DNA from: Acidimicrobiaceae bacterium
GTDB taxonomy: Bacteria; Actinomycetota; Acidimicrobiia; Acidimicrobiales; Aldehydirespiratoraceae
Assembly (NCBI GenBank): GCA_009843915.1
Contig: VYCM01000009.1
Span: 22,776-86,775 of the forward strand
Direction: 5' to 3'
DNA length: 64,000 bases
In this document: positions 53,718 to 63,832 of the stretch, one piece after another
Layout of the letters: the number at the start of each line of letters is the position of its first letter
Position numbering within the stretch: position 1 is the stretch's first letter
Notes under the pieces: model-generated
What the model saw: only the letters and a program-made list of their open reading frames with translations
Database searches by the model: none
What the model was told of the DNA's origin: nothing
Translations under genes and position numbers: made by a program

Positions 53718-54314
53718 ATGAATTCGGTGTCGGATGCCAAGGCCCGGCTCCGGGCCGAGATGAGGTCCCGCCGCGCCGGTTTGAGCCCAGCGGCCGTGGC
53801 CGAGGCCGGAGCAGCGGTGGCACGGCGGTTGGAGGCGTTTCCGGCGATGGCCGGGGCCCGCCGGGTTGCCGCCTACCGGGCGGTGCGGGGGGAGATCCCG
53901 CTCGACGGGCTGCTGGACGGCGAGCGCCGGGAGGTGTTCACCGTTCCCCGCGTGGTGGGCGACGATCTGGAGTTCGTGGCCTGGTGCGAGGGCCAGTCGT
54001 TCGCACGGGGGTCCTTCGGCATTCCCGAGCCGGTGGACGGCGAGTTGGTGGCCTTCGCCGACCACGATGCGGTGCTGGTTCCGCTGACCGCTTTCGACGG
54101 GCGCTGCTGCCGGCTGGGGCAGGGAGGAGGGTTCTATGACCGGGCCCTGGCGTCGCTGCCGTCCGGCGCCGGCGTCCCCCGCCCTGCGGCCATCGGCGTG
54201 GCCTACTCGTTCCAGCAGGTCGACCGCGTCCCTCAGGACCGGTGGGACGTGCCCCTTGACGCAGTCGCCACCGATGCCGGCATCGTGATCGCCGACGGCG
54301 GGCTGCTCGCCTGA
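53718..54314 (+). CDS. 5-formyltetrahydrofolate cyclo-ligase
   Basis: A 198-residue enzyme that converts 5-formyl-THF to methenyl-THF with ATP. The N-terminal KARLRAEMRSRRAGLSP and the C-terminal RLGQGGGFYDRAL and GVAYSFQQV are the family motifs. Divergent from hppA and 51 bases before trkA. The long open frame that extends upstream of this ATG covers opposite-strand hppA and is not coding. Confidence 0.92.
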   Translation: MNSVSDAKARLRAEMRSRRAGLSPAAVAEAGAAVARRLEAFPAMAGARRVAAYRAVRGEIPLDGLLDGERREVFTVPRVVGDDLEFVAWCEGQSFARGSFGIPEPVDGELVAFADHDAVLVPLTAFDGRCCRLGQGGGFYDRALASLPSGAGVPRPAAIGVAYSFQQVDRVPQDRWDVPLDAVATDAGIVIADGGLLA

Positions 54315-54353
54315 TCACGCGGGGCGATAGTCATGTTCGCGGCGATTCGCGGC

Positions 54354-54359
54354 TAGAAA
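54354..54359 (+). promoter_or_regulatory. -10 element, leaderless trkA mRNA
   Basis: TAGAAA lies 6 bases before the GTG at 54366. Confidence 0.45.
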
Positions 54360-54365
54360 ATACCC

Positions 54366-55718
54366 GTGCATGTCATCGTGGTGGGGGCCGGCGAGGTCGG
54401 CTCCTACGTGGCTGCCCGGCTCAGCCGTGAGCGCCACAACGTCGCCGTGGTGGACATCGACGCCGACCGTCTCCGCCAGATCGGCGCCGACCTCGACGTG
54501 CTGACGGTGGAGGGCAGCGGCACCCATCCCAGCGTGCTCTCCGACGCCGGCCTCGACAGCTGCGAGCTGGTCGTGGCGGTCACCAGCAACGACGAGGTGA
54601 ACCTGGTCGTGTCGCTGATCGCCAAGCAGCGGGGTGTGGACAAGGCGATCGTTCGCATCGAGGCCGAGGAGTTGCGCGGCAAGGCCTCGGCAGAGTTGAG
54701 GCAGACATTCCGCGCCGACCTGGTGATCGATCCCGACTACGCGACCGCGGAGCGGATCCTCGACCTGCTCGACTACCCCGGGGCGTCCGAGATAGCGGTC
54801 ATGGCCCACGGCGAAGCCATCGTCATGGGCGCCCGTCTCGAGGCCGACGCCCCCATCGTGGGCCGGAGGCTGTCGGAGATCGCGGCCGAGTACGAGCCCG
54901 ACTGGGAGTTCATGGTCGGGTCGATCTCCCGGGGCGAGGACACCTACATACCCCGCACCGACTACACGCTGCTCGAGGACGACCTGGTGCGGGTGGTGTG
55001 CAAGCGGCGGGCCCGCCACCGGGTGGCCAAACTCCTGGGCCTGGGAACCGGAGCGGTCCGCCACGTGCTGCTGCTGGGCGGGGGCCGCACCGCCGAGATC
55101 CTCGCGGCCCGGCTGGTGTCGAGGGGGGTCGAGGTGGTCATCGTCGAGCGCGACGCACGGCGAGCCCTGGAGTTGGCCGAGCACCTGGACGGTGTGCAGG
55201 TGTTCGAGGGCGACATAACCGACGCCGACCTCCTCGAGGAGACCAACCTCGGCCGGTTCGACGCGGTGGCCGCCTTGACCGGCGAGGACGAATCGAACAT
55301 CCTGGCCTGCCTGTACGCCAAGTCCGTGGGCGCGTCGGAGACGATCGCGGTGGTGCACAAGCTGGCCCTGCTGTCGCTGCTGGACTCCGCGGGCGTCGAT
55401 GTGTCCCTGTCGCCCCGGACGGCCACCGCCGACGGGGTGATGCGCTTCGTGCGCGGCGACGTGGCCGCGGTGACCACCTTCCTGGAGTCCGACGCCGAGG
55501 TGCTGGAGCTCGAGGTGGAGAAGGGCAGCCCGGCCGACGAGGCTCTCGTGAAGGACCTCAAGCTGCCCAAGGGCGTGCTCATCGGGGCCATCGTGCGCGA
55601 CGGCAAGCCGCAGATCGCCCGCGGCCGGAGCCGGCTGCGCGGACGCGACCATGTGGTCGCCTTCGCCACCCCGGGCTCGGCTCGGGAGGTCCACCGGCTG
55701 TTGACGTGCGACGACTAG
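54366..55718 (+). CDS. trkA: Potassium uptake regulatory protein TrkA
   Basis: A 450-residue soluble subunit with two RCK_N/RCK_C pairs. The first Rossmann fold starts VIVVGAGEVGSYVA and the acidic end of strand 2 is VVDID. The second starts LLLGGGRTAEILA with VIVERD. It binds NAD(H)/ATP and gates the TrkH channels encoded directly after it. The gene order trkA-trkH-trkH implies one regulator for two pores. Confidence 0.93.
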   Translation: MHVIVVGAGEVGSYVAARLSRERHNVAVVDIDADRLRQIGADLDVLTVEGSGTHPSVLSDAGLDSCELVVAVTSNDEVNLVVSLIAKQRGVDKAIVRIEAEELRGKASAELRQTFRADLVIDPDYATAERILDLLDYPGASEIAVMAHGEAIVMGARLEADAPIVGRRLSEIAAEYEPDWEFMVGSISRGEDTYIPRTDYTLLEDDLVRVVCKRRARHRVAKLLGLGTGAVRHVLLLGGGRTAEILAARLVSRGVEVVIVERDARRALELAEHLDGVQVFEGDITDADLLEETNLGRFDAVAALTGEDESNILACLYAKSVGASETIAVVHKLALLSLLDSAGVDVSLSPRTATADGVMRFVRGDVAAVTTFLESDAEVLELEVEKGSPADEALVKDLKLPKGVLIGAIVRDGKPQIARGRSRLRGRDHVVAFATPGSAREVHRLLTCDD

Positions 55719-55747
55719 GCATTGCGGGGGGTCGACCGGCTGCCGGC

Positions 55748-57310
55748 TTGAGACGCTTGGGCGGGCTGCGCCGCACCCGCCCCCTGCTCCCCGGCTCGAC
55801 GGAGCGGCCCCCGGCGCGGGTGGTGTCCTGGGCGCTGGCCTCCATCGTCGATGCGGGCCTCGTCCTCGGCGTGGCCACCATGCTGTGCGGCCTCGCCGGG
55901 ATCGGCGATGACAACGCCGACGCCGTCGCGTTCACCTGCGTGGGGGCTGTCCTCGCGGCTCTCGCGGCCGTGGCCCGACGGCGGGTGGCGCCGCCGGAAC
56001 AGCCCGGAACGGGCCGGGTGTTCGCCGGAATCGGCTTTCTCTGGACGGCGCTGGTGCTGTTCGGCACAGTCCTGTATGCGGGCACCGGCAGCCTGGCCCG
56101 CCTCGACGACGCCCTGGTCGAGTCCGCAGCCGGCTTCACCACTACGTCGCTCACCCTCCTGGATGCCGCCGAGGTGTCGCGGTCCGTCCTGCTCTTCAGG
56201 GCGGCCACCAGCTGGGTGGGTGGTCTGACAGCGGTGTGGATCGGGGTGGTGACCCTCCCGGTCGTGCTGCGGTCCACGGCCTTGATCGGCTACACCACCG
56301 GGCGTAGGGGGCTGGACCTCGTGCCCAGCGCATCCACGGGCAGGCGCCGGGTGCTCATCCTGTACTCGGGGTTCACCGCGGCCTGCGTGATCGCCTACCT
56401 GCTGACCGGTCTCGGAGTCACCGAGGCCCTGGTCGTAGGGCTGGGCACGGTCTCAACCGGGGGCTTCACCGGCCGGGCCGACTCGCTGGCCGGCTACGGA
56501 GGTGCCACCCAGGCGGTTGCCGGCGCCGGCATGTTCCTGGCCGGCGCCGGGATCTTCGTGATCTGGTGGATCGCCCGGGGCCGGCTCCGCCCGCTCTGGC
56601 GCTCCCAGGAGCTCAGGACGTTCGTCGTGCTGCTGGTGGCAGCCACGGCGGCCATGGCCCTGCACCGGGGCATCGGCTGGGGCGAGGCCGGCTTCATGGC
56701 GGTGTCGGCGATGAGCACCACCGGGTTCGCGGTCGTCGACTGGACGGCGTGGGGGACCGCGACCACGGTGATTCTGCTGGTCGCGGCCGGGATCGGCTCC
56801 ATGATGGGCTCGGCCGGTGGGGGCATGCGGGTCATGCGAGTCCAGCTGCTCATGGGCTCGGCCGGGGGAGAGCTTCGCCGCCAGCTCGACCCGTACGCGG
56901 TCGTCCTGGTGCGGCGCAATGACGAGGCCCTATCCCAGCGCACCCTGGACCGCTTGGGCGGCCACCAGGTCGCGTATGTCGTCCTGGTGGGGGTCGGGGC
57001 CCTGCTGCTGGGCGTCTCGGGCGTGTCGCTGCTGGGCAGCGTGTGGGGGTCGGTGAGCGCGGTGACCACCTTCGGTCCCGCGGTCGGGGAGATCGGGGCC
57101 TTCGGCCTGCTCGACGGCGTGGACCGGGCGGAGCGGTTGGCCCTGGTGCCGCTGATGATGGGCGGCCGGATGTCGGTGCCTCCGGTGCTGGCCGGCGTCG
57201 GCCTGGTCATGAACTGGTACAAGGCCGCGGTGCGGCGGGGCCGCTTCTCGGTCAGGTTGGCGTCCCGCCGCCTGGAGGCTCTAGTCGAGTCCAGGTCCGG
57301 CGATGGCTAG
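55748..57310 (+). CDS. TrkH-family cation channel subunit, first copy (Ser in filter 1)
   Basis: About 520 residues with four M1-P-M2 units. The P-loops read GFTTTSLTLL, GTVSTGGFTG, SAMSTTGFAV and TTFGPAVGEIG. The first filter has Ser (codon 56147-56149, residue 134) where Trk/Ktr channels carry Gly. It should carry K+ or Na+ under TrkA control. The start is uncertain: TTG at 55748, or GTG at 55820. The 3' end overlaps the next TrkH gene by eight bases. Confidence 0.85.
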   Translation: MRRLGGLRRTRPLLPGSTERPPARVVSWALASIVDAGLVLGVATMLCGLAGIGDDNADAVAFTCVGAVLAALAAVARRRVAPPEQPGTGRVFAGIGFLWTALVLFGTVLYAGTGSLARLDDALVESAAGFTTTSLTLLDAAEVSRSVLLFRAATSWVGGLTAVWIGVVTLPVVLRSTALIGYTTGRRGLDLVPSASTGRRRVLILYSGFTAACVIAYLLTGLGVTEALVVGLGTVSTGGFTGRADSLAGYGGATQAVAGAGMFLAGAGIFVIWWIARGRLRPLWRSQELRTFVVLLVAATAAMALHRGIGWGEAGFMAVSAMSTTGFAVVDWTAWGTATTVILLVAAGIGSMMGSAGGGMRVMRVQLLMGSAGGELRRQLDPYAVVLVRRNDEALSQRTLDRLGGHQVAYVVLVGVGALLLGVSGVSLLGSVWGSVSAVTTFGPAVGEIGAFGLLDGVDRAERLALVPLMMGGRMSVPPVLAGVGLVMNWYKAAVRRGRFSVRLASRRLEALVESRSGDG

Positions 57311-58880
57311 CGGTGGAGTTCCTGAGGCCACGCCGGCCGGTCCGAGCCCGCTTCGGGACTGGTTCGCCTCCACGACCCTTCACATCCTCGGCATCGCCCT
57401 GGCGGCGGTGTCGCTGGGGATGCTGGCCTGCGCCCTGCTGGAGGCGGCCACCAGCCGGCGCGACACGCTGGCACTGGGAGCCTCCGCGCTGGTGGCCGGC
57501 GCGGCGGGAGGCCTGCTGTGGTACCTCACCCGGCCCAGCGCGATCCGCAAGCGCGACATCTTCGCCACGGTGGCGTGGACCTGGATCCTCACCACCGTCG
57601 TGGGCGCCCTTCCCTTCATGCTTGCCGGCACCTTCGCCGTACCCGGCGCGGGCTTCGTCGAGCAGGTCGTCAACAGCGTGTTCGAGTCGGCGTCGGGCTT
57701 CTCGGCCAGCGGCTCCACCGTGCTGACCGACTTCGAGTCCCCGGGCCGCGGCCTGATGATGTACCGCCAGCTCACTCACTGGTACGGCGGCATGGGCGTA
57801 GTGGTCCTGGCGGTGGCGGTGCTCCCGTTCCTCGGTGTCGGCGGGCTGGAGCTGATCACGGCCGAGGCGCCGGGAACAACCTCGGACCGACTCACCCCGA
57901 GGGTCAGCGAGACCGCCCGGCGCCTGTGGATGGTGTACATCGGCTTCACGGCATGCGCGACGGTGGCCTTCTTCGCGGCTGACGGATTCTCATCGCTCTA
58001 CGACGCGGTGGCCCACGCGTTCACGCTCGCGGCCACCGGCGGCTTCTCGGTGCACGCCGACTCGATCGGGCACTACGACAGCGTGGCCGTCGAGACGGTG
58101 GTGATCGTGTTCATGGTCCTCGGCGGAACCAGCTTCTCGCTGCACTGGCGGGCGGTGACCACCGGCCGGGTGCCGTATCACCGCAACAGCGAGTTCCGCT
58201 CGTACCTCGGCGTGCTGGCCGTCGCCTCGGCCGTCATCGTGATCCTGGTGTGGCTGGAGAACGGCCTGCCGCTGGGCTCGGCGATCCGGGGCGCGGTCTT
58301 CACCGTGGTCTCGTTGGGCACCAGCACCGGCCTGTCCAACGCCACCGGGTCCGGCTCGCCCGGCGACTATGTGACCTGGGTCGCCGGGGCGCAGCTCGTG
58401 CTGCTGTTCCTGATGGTGGTGGGCGGCTGCACTGGCTCGACGTCGGGCGGCATCAAGGTGAAGCGAATGCAGGTGCTGGGGCTGGTGATGCTGCGCTCCG
58501 TCCAGCACTCCCAGACGCCCCGGGCCGTGATCCCGATCCGCCTCGGCCGCGACACCGTCAGCGAGAACGTCGTGTCCCGGGTGGCCGGGTTCTTCCTGCT
58601 CCACTTCCTGCTGGTGATCGCGGGCCTGCTGGCGGTCACCGCACTCGGCGGGGAGCTCGAGACCTCGCTCGGATCGGTCGTCTCGGCGCTTGGGAACATG
58701 GGCCCGGCCCTCGGCGAGGCCGGCCCGACCTCCAACTACGCGGTGGCGTTCAGCCAGCCGGCCCGGCTCGTGCTGGCACTGCTGATGATCATCGGCCGCT
58801 TGGAGATCCTGCCCATCCTGCTGGCGGTAGTGCCCTACGTCTACCGGGCCAAGGACCTGACCCGGGTAGCCCGCCGCTGA
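57303..58880 (+). CDS. TrkH-family cation channel subunit, second copy
   Basis: A 525-residue TrkH. The four filters read GFSASGST (Gly137), LAATGGFS, LGTSTGLSN and NMGPALGE, all with the expected Gly. VVGGCTGSTSGGIKVKR is the diagnostic cytoplasmic block after the third pore. It starts within the first TrkH gene, so both are made from one mRNA and may form hetero- or separate homodimers. Confidence 0.9.
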   Translation: MASGGVPEATPAGPSPLRDWFASTTLHILGIALAAVSLGMLACALLEAATSRRDTLALGASALVAGAAGGLLWYLTRPSAIRKRDIFATVAWTWILTTVVGALPFMLAGTFAVPGAGFVEQVVNSVFESASGFSASGSTVLTDFESPGRGLMMYRQLTHWYGGMGVVVLAVAVLPFLGVGGLELITAEAPGTTSDRLTPRVSETARRLWMVYIGFTACATVAFFAADGFSSLYDAVAHAFTLAATGGFSVHADSIGHYDSVAVETVVIVFMVLGGTSFSLHWRAVTTGRVPYHRNSEFRSYLGVLAVASAVIVILVWLENGLPLGSAIRGAVFTVVSLGTSTGLSNATGSGSPGDYVTWVAGAQLVLLFLMVVGGCTGSTSGGIKVKRMQVLGLVMLRSVQHSQTPRAVIPIRLGRDTVSENVVSRVAGFFLLHFLLVIAGLLAVTALGGELETSLGSVVSALGNMGPALGEAGPTSNYAVAFSQPARLVLALLMIIGRLEILPILLAVVPYVYRAKDLTRVARR

Positions 58881-58900
58881 TCGGGGCGGGCGGCGTTACT

Positions 58901-58988
58901 CCCGCTCTTGTTCGCTGCGCTCACGGGCCGCTCGGGCCACGGCCTCGCGCCGTATGGGCCGTGTTGCGCCGCCAATTCGCTCGGCCTC
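58901..58988 (-). repeat. Dispersed 88-bp element, copy 3 (inverted)
   Basis: It lies in the 274-base gap between trkH and gltB, in the opposite orientation to copies 1 and 2. Its core is identical to theirs. The remainder of the gap holds the possible gltB promoter. Confidence 0.85.
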
Positions 58989-58994
58989 CGGGCT

Positions 58995-59025
58995 TGACGG
59001 TTCGGGGTAACTGTCCGGTAGGTTG
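58995..59025 (+). promoter_or_regulatory. Possible gltB promoter
   Basis: TTGACG (58995-59000) and TAGGTT (59020-59025) with a long 19-base spacer, 130 bases before the ATG. No clear GlnR box was found in the leader. Confidence 0.3.
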
Positions 59026-59154
59026 TCTGGACGCGTTTCGAGCGGTGAGCGGCCAATGACGTCCCTCCCGCCGCCGTGCAAGCCGCGGTTCGGGCACACC
59101 AGTTCTGCCTGAGAAGCGCTGCCAACGACGATCCAGCCTCCCGCGAGGAGACCG

Positions 59155-62100
59155 ATGGCTGCCGACCCCGCACAGCCCCAGGGCCTCTACGACCCGCAGA
59201 ACGAGCACGACGCCTGTGGCGTCAGCTTCGTGTGCAACATCAGCGGGAAGGCCTCCCACAGCGTGGTGGCTCTGGGCGTGCGGGCCCTGTGCAATCTCGA
59301 GCATCGGGGGGCACTGGGCGCCGACCCGCTAACCGGCGACGGCGCTGGCATCCTGATCCAGATACCGGACCGGTTCCTGCGCGACGTGGTGGACTACGAG
59401 CTTCCTCCAGCGGGCCATTACGCCACCGGTATCGGGTTCCTGCCTCCCGCCCGGGATGACGCCGAGAAGGCGGCTGCCCAGGTGGAGCGCATCGTGCGGT
59501 CCGAGGGACTCCATGTGATCGGTTGGCGGGACGTTCCCGTCGACACCGCGGTGTTGGGCTCGGGCTCGCGGGCCGCGATGCCCAGCTTCCGTCAGGTGTT
59601 CATCGCCGGCGACGACCTCGCGGGCATCGACCTGGACCGGCGGGTCTACATCGTGCGCAAGCGCATCGAGCACGAGATCGGGCCGGAGGGCGCCGGCTAC
59701 GAGGCGGCCGAGGACGACGACGCGGCCATAGGCAACGCCGCACCGCCCCACACCGGCGTCTACTTCCCGAGCCTCAGCGCCCGGACGCTGGTCTACAAGG
59801 GGATGCTGATGTCCCGCCAGCTCACGTCGTTCTACGCCGACCTGCGCGACGAGCGGATCGAGAGCGCGCTGGCGCTGGTCCACTCCCGCTTCTCCACCAA
59901 CACCTTCCCGTCGTGGCCGCTGGCTCACCCCTACCGCATGATCGCCCACAACGGCGAGATCAACACCATCGCCGGCAACCGCAACTGGATGCGGGCCCGT
60001 GAGACGCTGCTGTCGTCGCCGTCGCTGGAGGGCCTGGAGAGGGCCTTCCCCATCTGCACGCCCGGCGCCAGCGACACCGCCGGCTTCGACGAGGTGCTCG
60101 AACTACTGACGCTGGGCGGCTACTCCGTGGCCGAGGCGGTCCTGATGATGATCCCCGAGCCCTGGGAGCATCACGCCGAGATGGCCGCCGAGCGCAAGGC
60201 CTTCTACCAGTACCACGCCACCCGGATGGAGCCCTGGGACGGCCCGGCCTCGATCGCGTTCACCGACGGGACCGTGATCGGCGCGGTTCTCGACCGCAAC
60301 GGGCTGCGACCCTCGCGCTACATGGTCACCAGCGACGGTCTGGTGGTCATGGCGTCCGAGGCCGGCGTGATCGACGTGCCGCAGTCCTCGGTGGTCGAGA
60401 AGGGCCGCCTCCAGCCCGGGCGCATGTTCCTGATCGACACCGCCGAGGGCCGCATCGTGCGCGACGACGAGATCAAGGACCGCCTGGCCTCGGCCCGTCC
60501 CTACGGCCAGTGGCTGGACCAGAACCTGGTGCACCTCGACGACCTGCCCGAGCGCGAGGTGCCTGTGGCCCGAGCGGCCCGTGAGCGCAGCGAACACGAG
60601 CGGGGATCACGCCGTGACGAGGGGTCGCTGATACAGCGCCAGCAGATGTTCGGCCACACCCACGAGGAGCACCGCCTGCTGCTGGCTCCCATGGCCATCG
60701 ACGGCAAGGAGGCGTTGGGCTCGATGGGCACCGACACGCCGCCGGCGGTGCTGTCAGACCGGGCCCGGCCGATCTACGACTACTTCAAGCAGCTCTTCGC
60801 GCAGGTCACCAACCCGCCGCTGGACGCCATCCGGGAGGAGCTGGTCACCTCGCTGTACGCCCGGGTCGGCGGCGAGGGCAACCTCTTCGACCCCCAGCCG
60901 TCGTCGTGCCGGACCGTTCACCTCGACAGCCCGGTCATCACCGACTCCGAGCTGGCCCGGCTGGTGGAGATCGACGGGCCGGGCGGTCTCGGCGACTTCC
61001 GCACGGAGGTGCTGCCCGCCCTGTTCGCCGTCGTCGACGGGGGCGACGGCCTGCGCCGGGCCCTGGACGGGCTTTGCGAGGCGGCCTCCGACGCCATCGA
61101 GGCCGGAGCCAACATCTTGGTGGTGTCCGACCGGGGCAGCGACGAGCGGATGGCGCCCATCCCGTCGCTGCTGGCCGTCTCGGCCGTGCACCAGCACCTG
61201 GTGCGGGAGCGCACCCGCACCCGGGTGGGGCTGGTGTCGGAGTCCGGCGACGCCCGCGAAGTCCACCACCTGTGCCTGCATCTCGGCTACGGCGCCAACG
61301 CGGTCAACCCCTACCTGGCCTTCGAGACCATCACCCAGATGGTGACGGAGGGACTCCACGGCCTGGACCCGGCCACGGGGGTCGAGGCCGCGCACCGCAA
61401 CTTCGTGAAGGCCGCCTGCGCGGGGATCCTCAAGGTGATGTCCAAGATGGGCATCTCCACAGTGGCCTCCTACACCGGCGCCCAGATCTTCGAGGCCATC
61501 GGGCTGGGCCCCGAGCTGGTGGACAAGCACTTCACCGGAACGGCCAGCCGCCTGGGAGGCATCGGCACCGAAGAGATCGCGGCCGCGGTGGCGGTGCGCC
61601 ACCGTCGGGCCTTCCCGGCCAACGCCACCCGGCGGGCCCACCGCACCATCGAGGCCGGCGGCGAGTACCAGTGGCGGCGCGAGGGCGAGTACCACCTGTT
61701 CAACCCCGAGACGGTCTTCAAGCTGCAGCACGCCACCCGCGAGCGTCGATTCGACATCTTTCGTGAGTACACCCGGCGAGTCGACGACCAGTCGAGCCGT
61801 CTGGGAACGTTGCGGGGGTTGTTCCGGCTGCGCACCGGAGAGCGGCCGTCGGTGCCGCTCGACGAGGTCGAGCCGGTGGCGGCGATCGTCAAGCGGTTCG
61901 CCACCGGCGCCATGAGCTACGGATCGATCTCCAAGGAGGCTCACGAGACCCTGGCCATAGCCATGAACCGCATCGGGGGCAAGTCCAACACCGGCGAGGG
62001 CGGCGAGGACGCCGACCGCTACATCCCCGATCCCAACGGCGACCTGAGGCGCAGCGCGGTCAAGCAGGCCGCGTCGGGGCGCTTCGGCGTGACCAGCGAG

Positions 62101-63813
62101 TACCTGGTCAACGCGGACGACATCCAGATCAAGATGGCCCAGGGGGCCAAGCCCGGCGAGGGGGGCCAGCTGCCGGGCCACAAGGTCTATCCGTGGATAG
62201 CCAAGACCCGGCACTCCACGCCGGGGGTCGGTCTCATCTCCCCGCCTCCCCATCACGACATCTACTCCATCGAGGACCTGGCCCAGCTGATCCACGACCT
62301 CAAGAACGCCAACCCCGCGGCCCGCATCCACGTCAAGCTGGTGGCCGAGGTGGGGGTGGGCACGGTGGCCGCCGGGGTGTCCAAGGCCCACGCCGACGTG
62401 GTGCTCATCTCCGGCCACGACGGCGGCACGGGAGCGTCGCCCCTGACGTCCATCAAGCACGCCGGCGCGCCCTGGGAGCTGGGACTGGCCGAGACCCAGC
62501 AGACGCTGCTCCTCAACGATCTGCGCGACCGCATAGTCGTGCAGGTCGACGGCCAGCTCAAGACCGGCCGCGACGTGGTCATCGCCGCGCTGCTGGGAGC
62601 CGAGGAGTTCGGCTTCGCCACCGCGCCCCTGGTGGTGATGGGCTGCGTGATGATGCGGGTGTGCCACCTCGACACCTGCCCGGTGGGCGTGGCCACCCAG
62701 AACCCCGAACTGCGCAAGAAGTTCTCGGGACAGCCCGAGTTCGTGGTCAACTTCTTCGAGTTCATCGCCGAAGAGGTGCGGGAGATGCTGGCGGAGCTCG
62801 GCTTCCGCAGCATCGAGGAGGCCGTCGGGCAGGTCGAGATGCTCGACGTGACCGACGCGGTCGACCACTGGAAGGCCTCGGGCCTGGACCTCACGCCCAT
62901 CCTGCACCTGCCGACCATCCCCGAGGATGCCGTGCGCCACCAGCGGGCGGAGCAGGACCACGGCTTGGACCGGGCCCTCGACCAGATGCTGATCCAGCTC
63001 GCCGAGGGCGCCCTGGAGGACAGCCGTCCGGTGACCATCGACATTCCCATCCGCAACACCAACCGCACGGTCGGCACGCTGCTGGGCAGCGAGGTGACCC
63101 AGCGCTACGGCGCGGCCGGCCTGCCGGACGACACCATCGTCGTGAACTTCACCGGCTCGGCCGGAACGTCCTTCGGAGCGTTCGCGCCTCGGGGCATAAC
63201 CCTGCGCCTCGAGGGCGACGCCAACGACTACGTCGGCAAGGGCCTGTCGGGCGGTCGCATCGTCGTGCGCCCGCCGGCCGACGCCAACTTCGCGGCGGAG
63301 CGCAACGTCATCGCCGGCAACGTCATCGGCTACGGCGCCACGTCGGGCGAGATGTACCTGCGGGGTCTGGTGGGGGAGCGGTTCTGCGTGCGCAACTCCG
63401 GGGCCGTCGCGGTGGTCGAAGGCGTCGGCGACCACGGGTGCGAGTACATGACCGGCGGGCGCACGGTGGTCCTAGGCCCGGTGGGCCGCAATTTCGCGGC
63501 CGGAATGTCGGGCGGTATCGCCTTCGTATACGACCCCGGCGGCAAACTGCCGGTTCGGGTGAATCCCGAGATGGTGGAGCTGGAGGAGCTCGACGGCGAG
63601 GACTTCGTGTGGCTGCGGCACCGGGTGGAGCGCCATCGCCACGAGACCGGCAGCGAGGTGGCTGCTCGGCTGCTCGGCGACTGGGCCTCAGCCTCGAAGA
63701 AGTTCGTCAAGGTGATGCCCGTCGACTACAAGCGCGTGCGTCTGGCGGCCGAGCAGGCCCGGGCCTCCGGCACCGACGAGGTAGCCGCGGTGATGGCCGC
63801 GGCCCACGGGTGA
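59155..63813 (+). CDS. gltB: Glutamate synthase, large subunit, with in-frame repeat insertion
   Basis: A 1552-residue GOGAT alpha subunit. Residues 1-20 are a propeptide, and Cys21 (HDACGVSF) is the glutaminase nucleophile. The central domain is followed by the FMN/[3Fe-4S] synthase domain ([35 protein letters not shown] holds the cluster Cys) and the C-terminal beta-helix ([21 protein letters not shown]). It converts glutamine and 2-oxoglutarate to two glutamates. At residues 471-484 the core of the dispersed repeat is translated as [14 protein letters not shown]. gltD follows. Confidence 0.95.
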   Translation: MAADPAQPQGLYDPQNEHDACGVSFVCNISGKASHSVVALGVRALCNLEHRGALGADPLTGDGAGILIQIPDRFLRDVVDYELPPAGHYATGIGFLPPARDDAEKAAAQVERIVRSEGLHVIGWRDVPVDTAVLGSGSRAAMPSFRQVFIAGDDLAGIDLDRRVYIVRKRIEHEIGPEGAGYEAAEDDDAAIGNAAPPHTGVYFPSLSARTLVYKGMLMSRQLTSFYADLRDERIESALALVHSRFSTNTFPSWPLAHPYRMIAHNGEINTIAGNRNWMRARETLLSSPSLEGLERAFPICTPGASDTAGFDEVLELLTLGGYSVAEAVLMMIPEPWEHHAEMAAERKAFYQYHATRMEPWDGPASIAFTDGTVIGAVLDRNGLRPSRYMVTSDGLVVMASEAGVIDVPQSSVVEKGRLQPGRMFLIDTAEGRIVRDDEIKDRLASARPYGQWLDQNLVHLDDLPEREVPVARAARERSEHERGSRRDEGSLIQRQQMFGHTHEEHRLLLAPMAIDGKEALGSMGTDTPPAVLSDRARPIYDYFKQLFAQVTNPPLDAIREELVTSLYARVGGEGNLFDPQPSSCRTVHLDSPVITDSELARLVEIDGPGGLGDFRTEVLPALFAVVDGGDGLRRALDGLCEAASDAIEAGANILVVSDRGSDERMAPIPSLLAVSAVHQHLVRERTRTRVGLVSESGDAREVHHLCLHLGYGANAVNPYLAFETITQMVTEGLHGLDPATGVEAAHRNFVKAACAGILKVMSKMGISTVASYTGAQIFEAIGLGPELVDKHFTGTASRLGGIGTEEIAAAVAVRHRRAFPANATRRAHRTIEAGGEYQWRREGEYHLFNPETVFKLQHATRERRFDIFREYTRRVDDQSSRLGTLRGLFRLRTGERPSVPLDEVEPVAAIVKRFATGAMSYGSISKEAHETLAIAMNRIGGKSNTGEGGEDADRYIPDPNGDLRRSAVKQAASGRFGVTSEYLVNADDIQIKMAQGAKPGEGGQLPGHKVYPWIAKTRHSTPGVGLISPPPHHDIYSIEDLAQLIHDLKNANPAARIHVKLVAEVGVGTVAAGVSKAHADVVLISGHDGGTGASPLTSIKHAGAPWELGLAETQQTLLLNDLRDRIVVQVDGQLKTGRDVVIAALLGAEEFGFATAPLVVMGCVMMRVCHLDTCPVGVATQNPELRKKFSGQPEFVVNFFEFIAEEVREMLAELGFRSIEEAVGQVEMLDVTDAVDHWKASGLDLTPILHLPTIPEDAVRHQRAEQDHGLDRALDQMLIQLAEGALEDSRPVTIDIPIRNTNRTVGTLLGSEVTQRYGAAGLPDDTIVVNFTGSAGTSFGAFAPRGITLRLEGDANDYVGKGLSGGRIVVRPPADANFAAERNVIAGNVIGYGATSGEMYLRGLVGERFCVRNSGAVAVVEGVGDHGCEYMTGGRTVVLGPVGRNFAAGMSGGIAFVYDPGGKLPVRVNPEMVELEELDGEDFVWLRHRVERHRHETGSEVAARLLGDWASASKKFVKVMPVDYKRVRLAAEQARASGTDEVAAVMAAAHG
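60565..60605 (+). repeat. Dispersed element core, copy 4, inside gltB
   Basis: The 41 bases match the core of copies 1-3 with two changes (C for A in GAACACGAG, G for A near the end), in the gltB reading frame. Flanking DNA shows none of the element's 5' half. Confidence 0.85.
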
Positions 63814-63815
63814 CC

Positions 63816-63829
63816 AGAGGCCGAGCGGG
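63816..63829 (+). repeat. Truncated dispersed element start between gltB and gltD
   Basis: AGAGGCCGAGCGGG matches the first 14 bases around copy 1, three bases after the gltB stop. The rest of the element is absent. Confidence 0.5.
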
Positions 63830-63832
63830 CTG

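Noticed and set aside
58989..59154. A GlnR box in the gltB leader
   Set aside because: GTAAC at 59008-59012 has no second half at the expected spacing.
60754..63435. An 893-codon minus-strand open frame
   Set aside because: It mirrors gltB, an unmistakable gene on the plus strand; its protein has only the skewed composition of GC-rich antisense frames.
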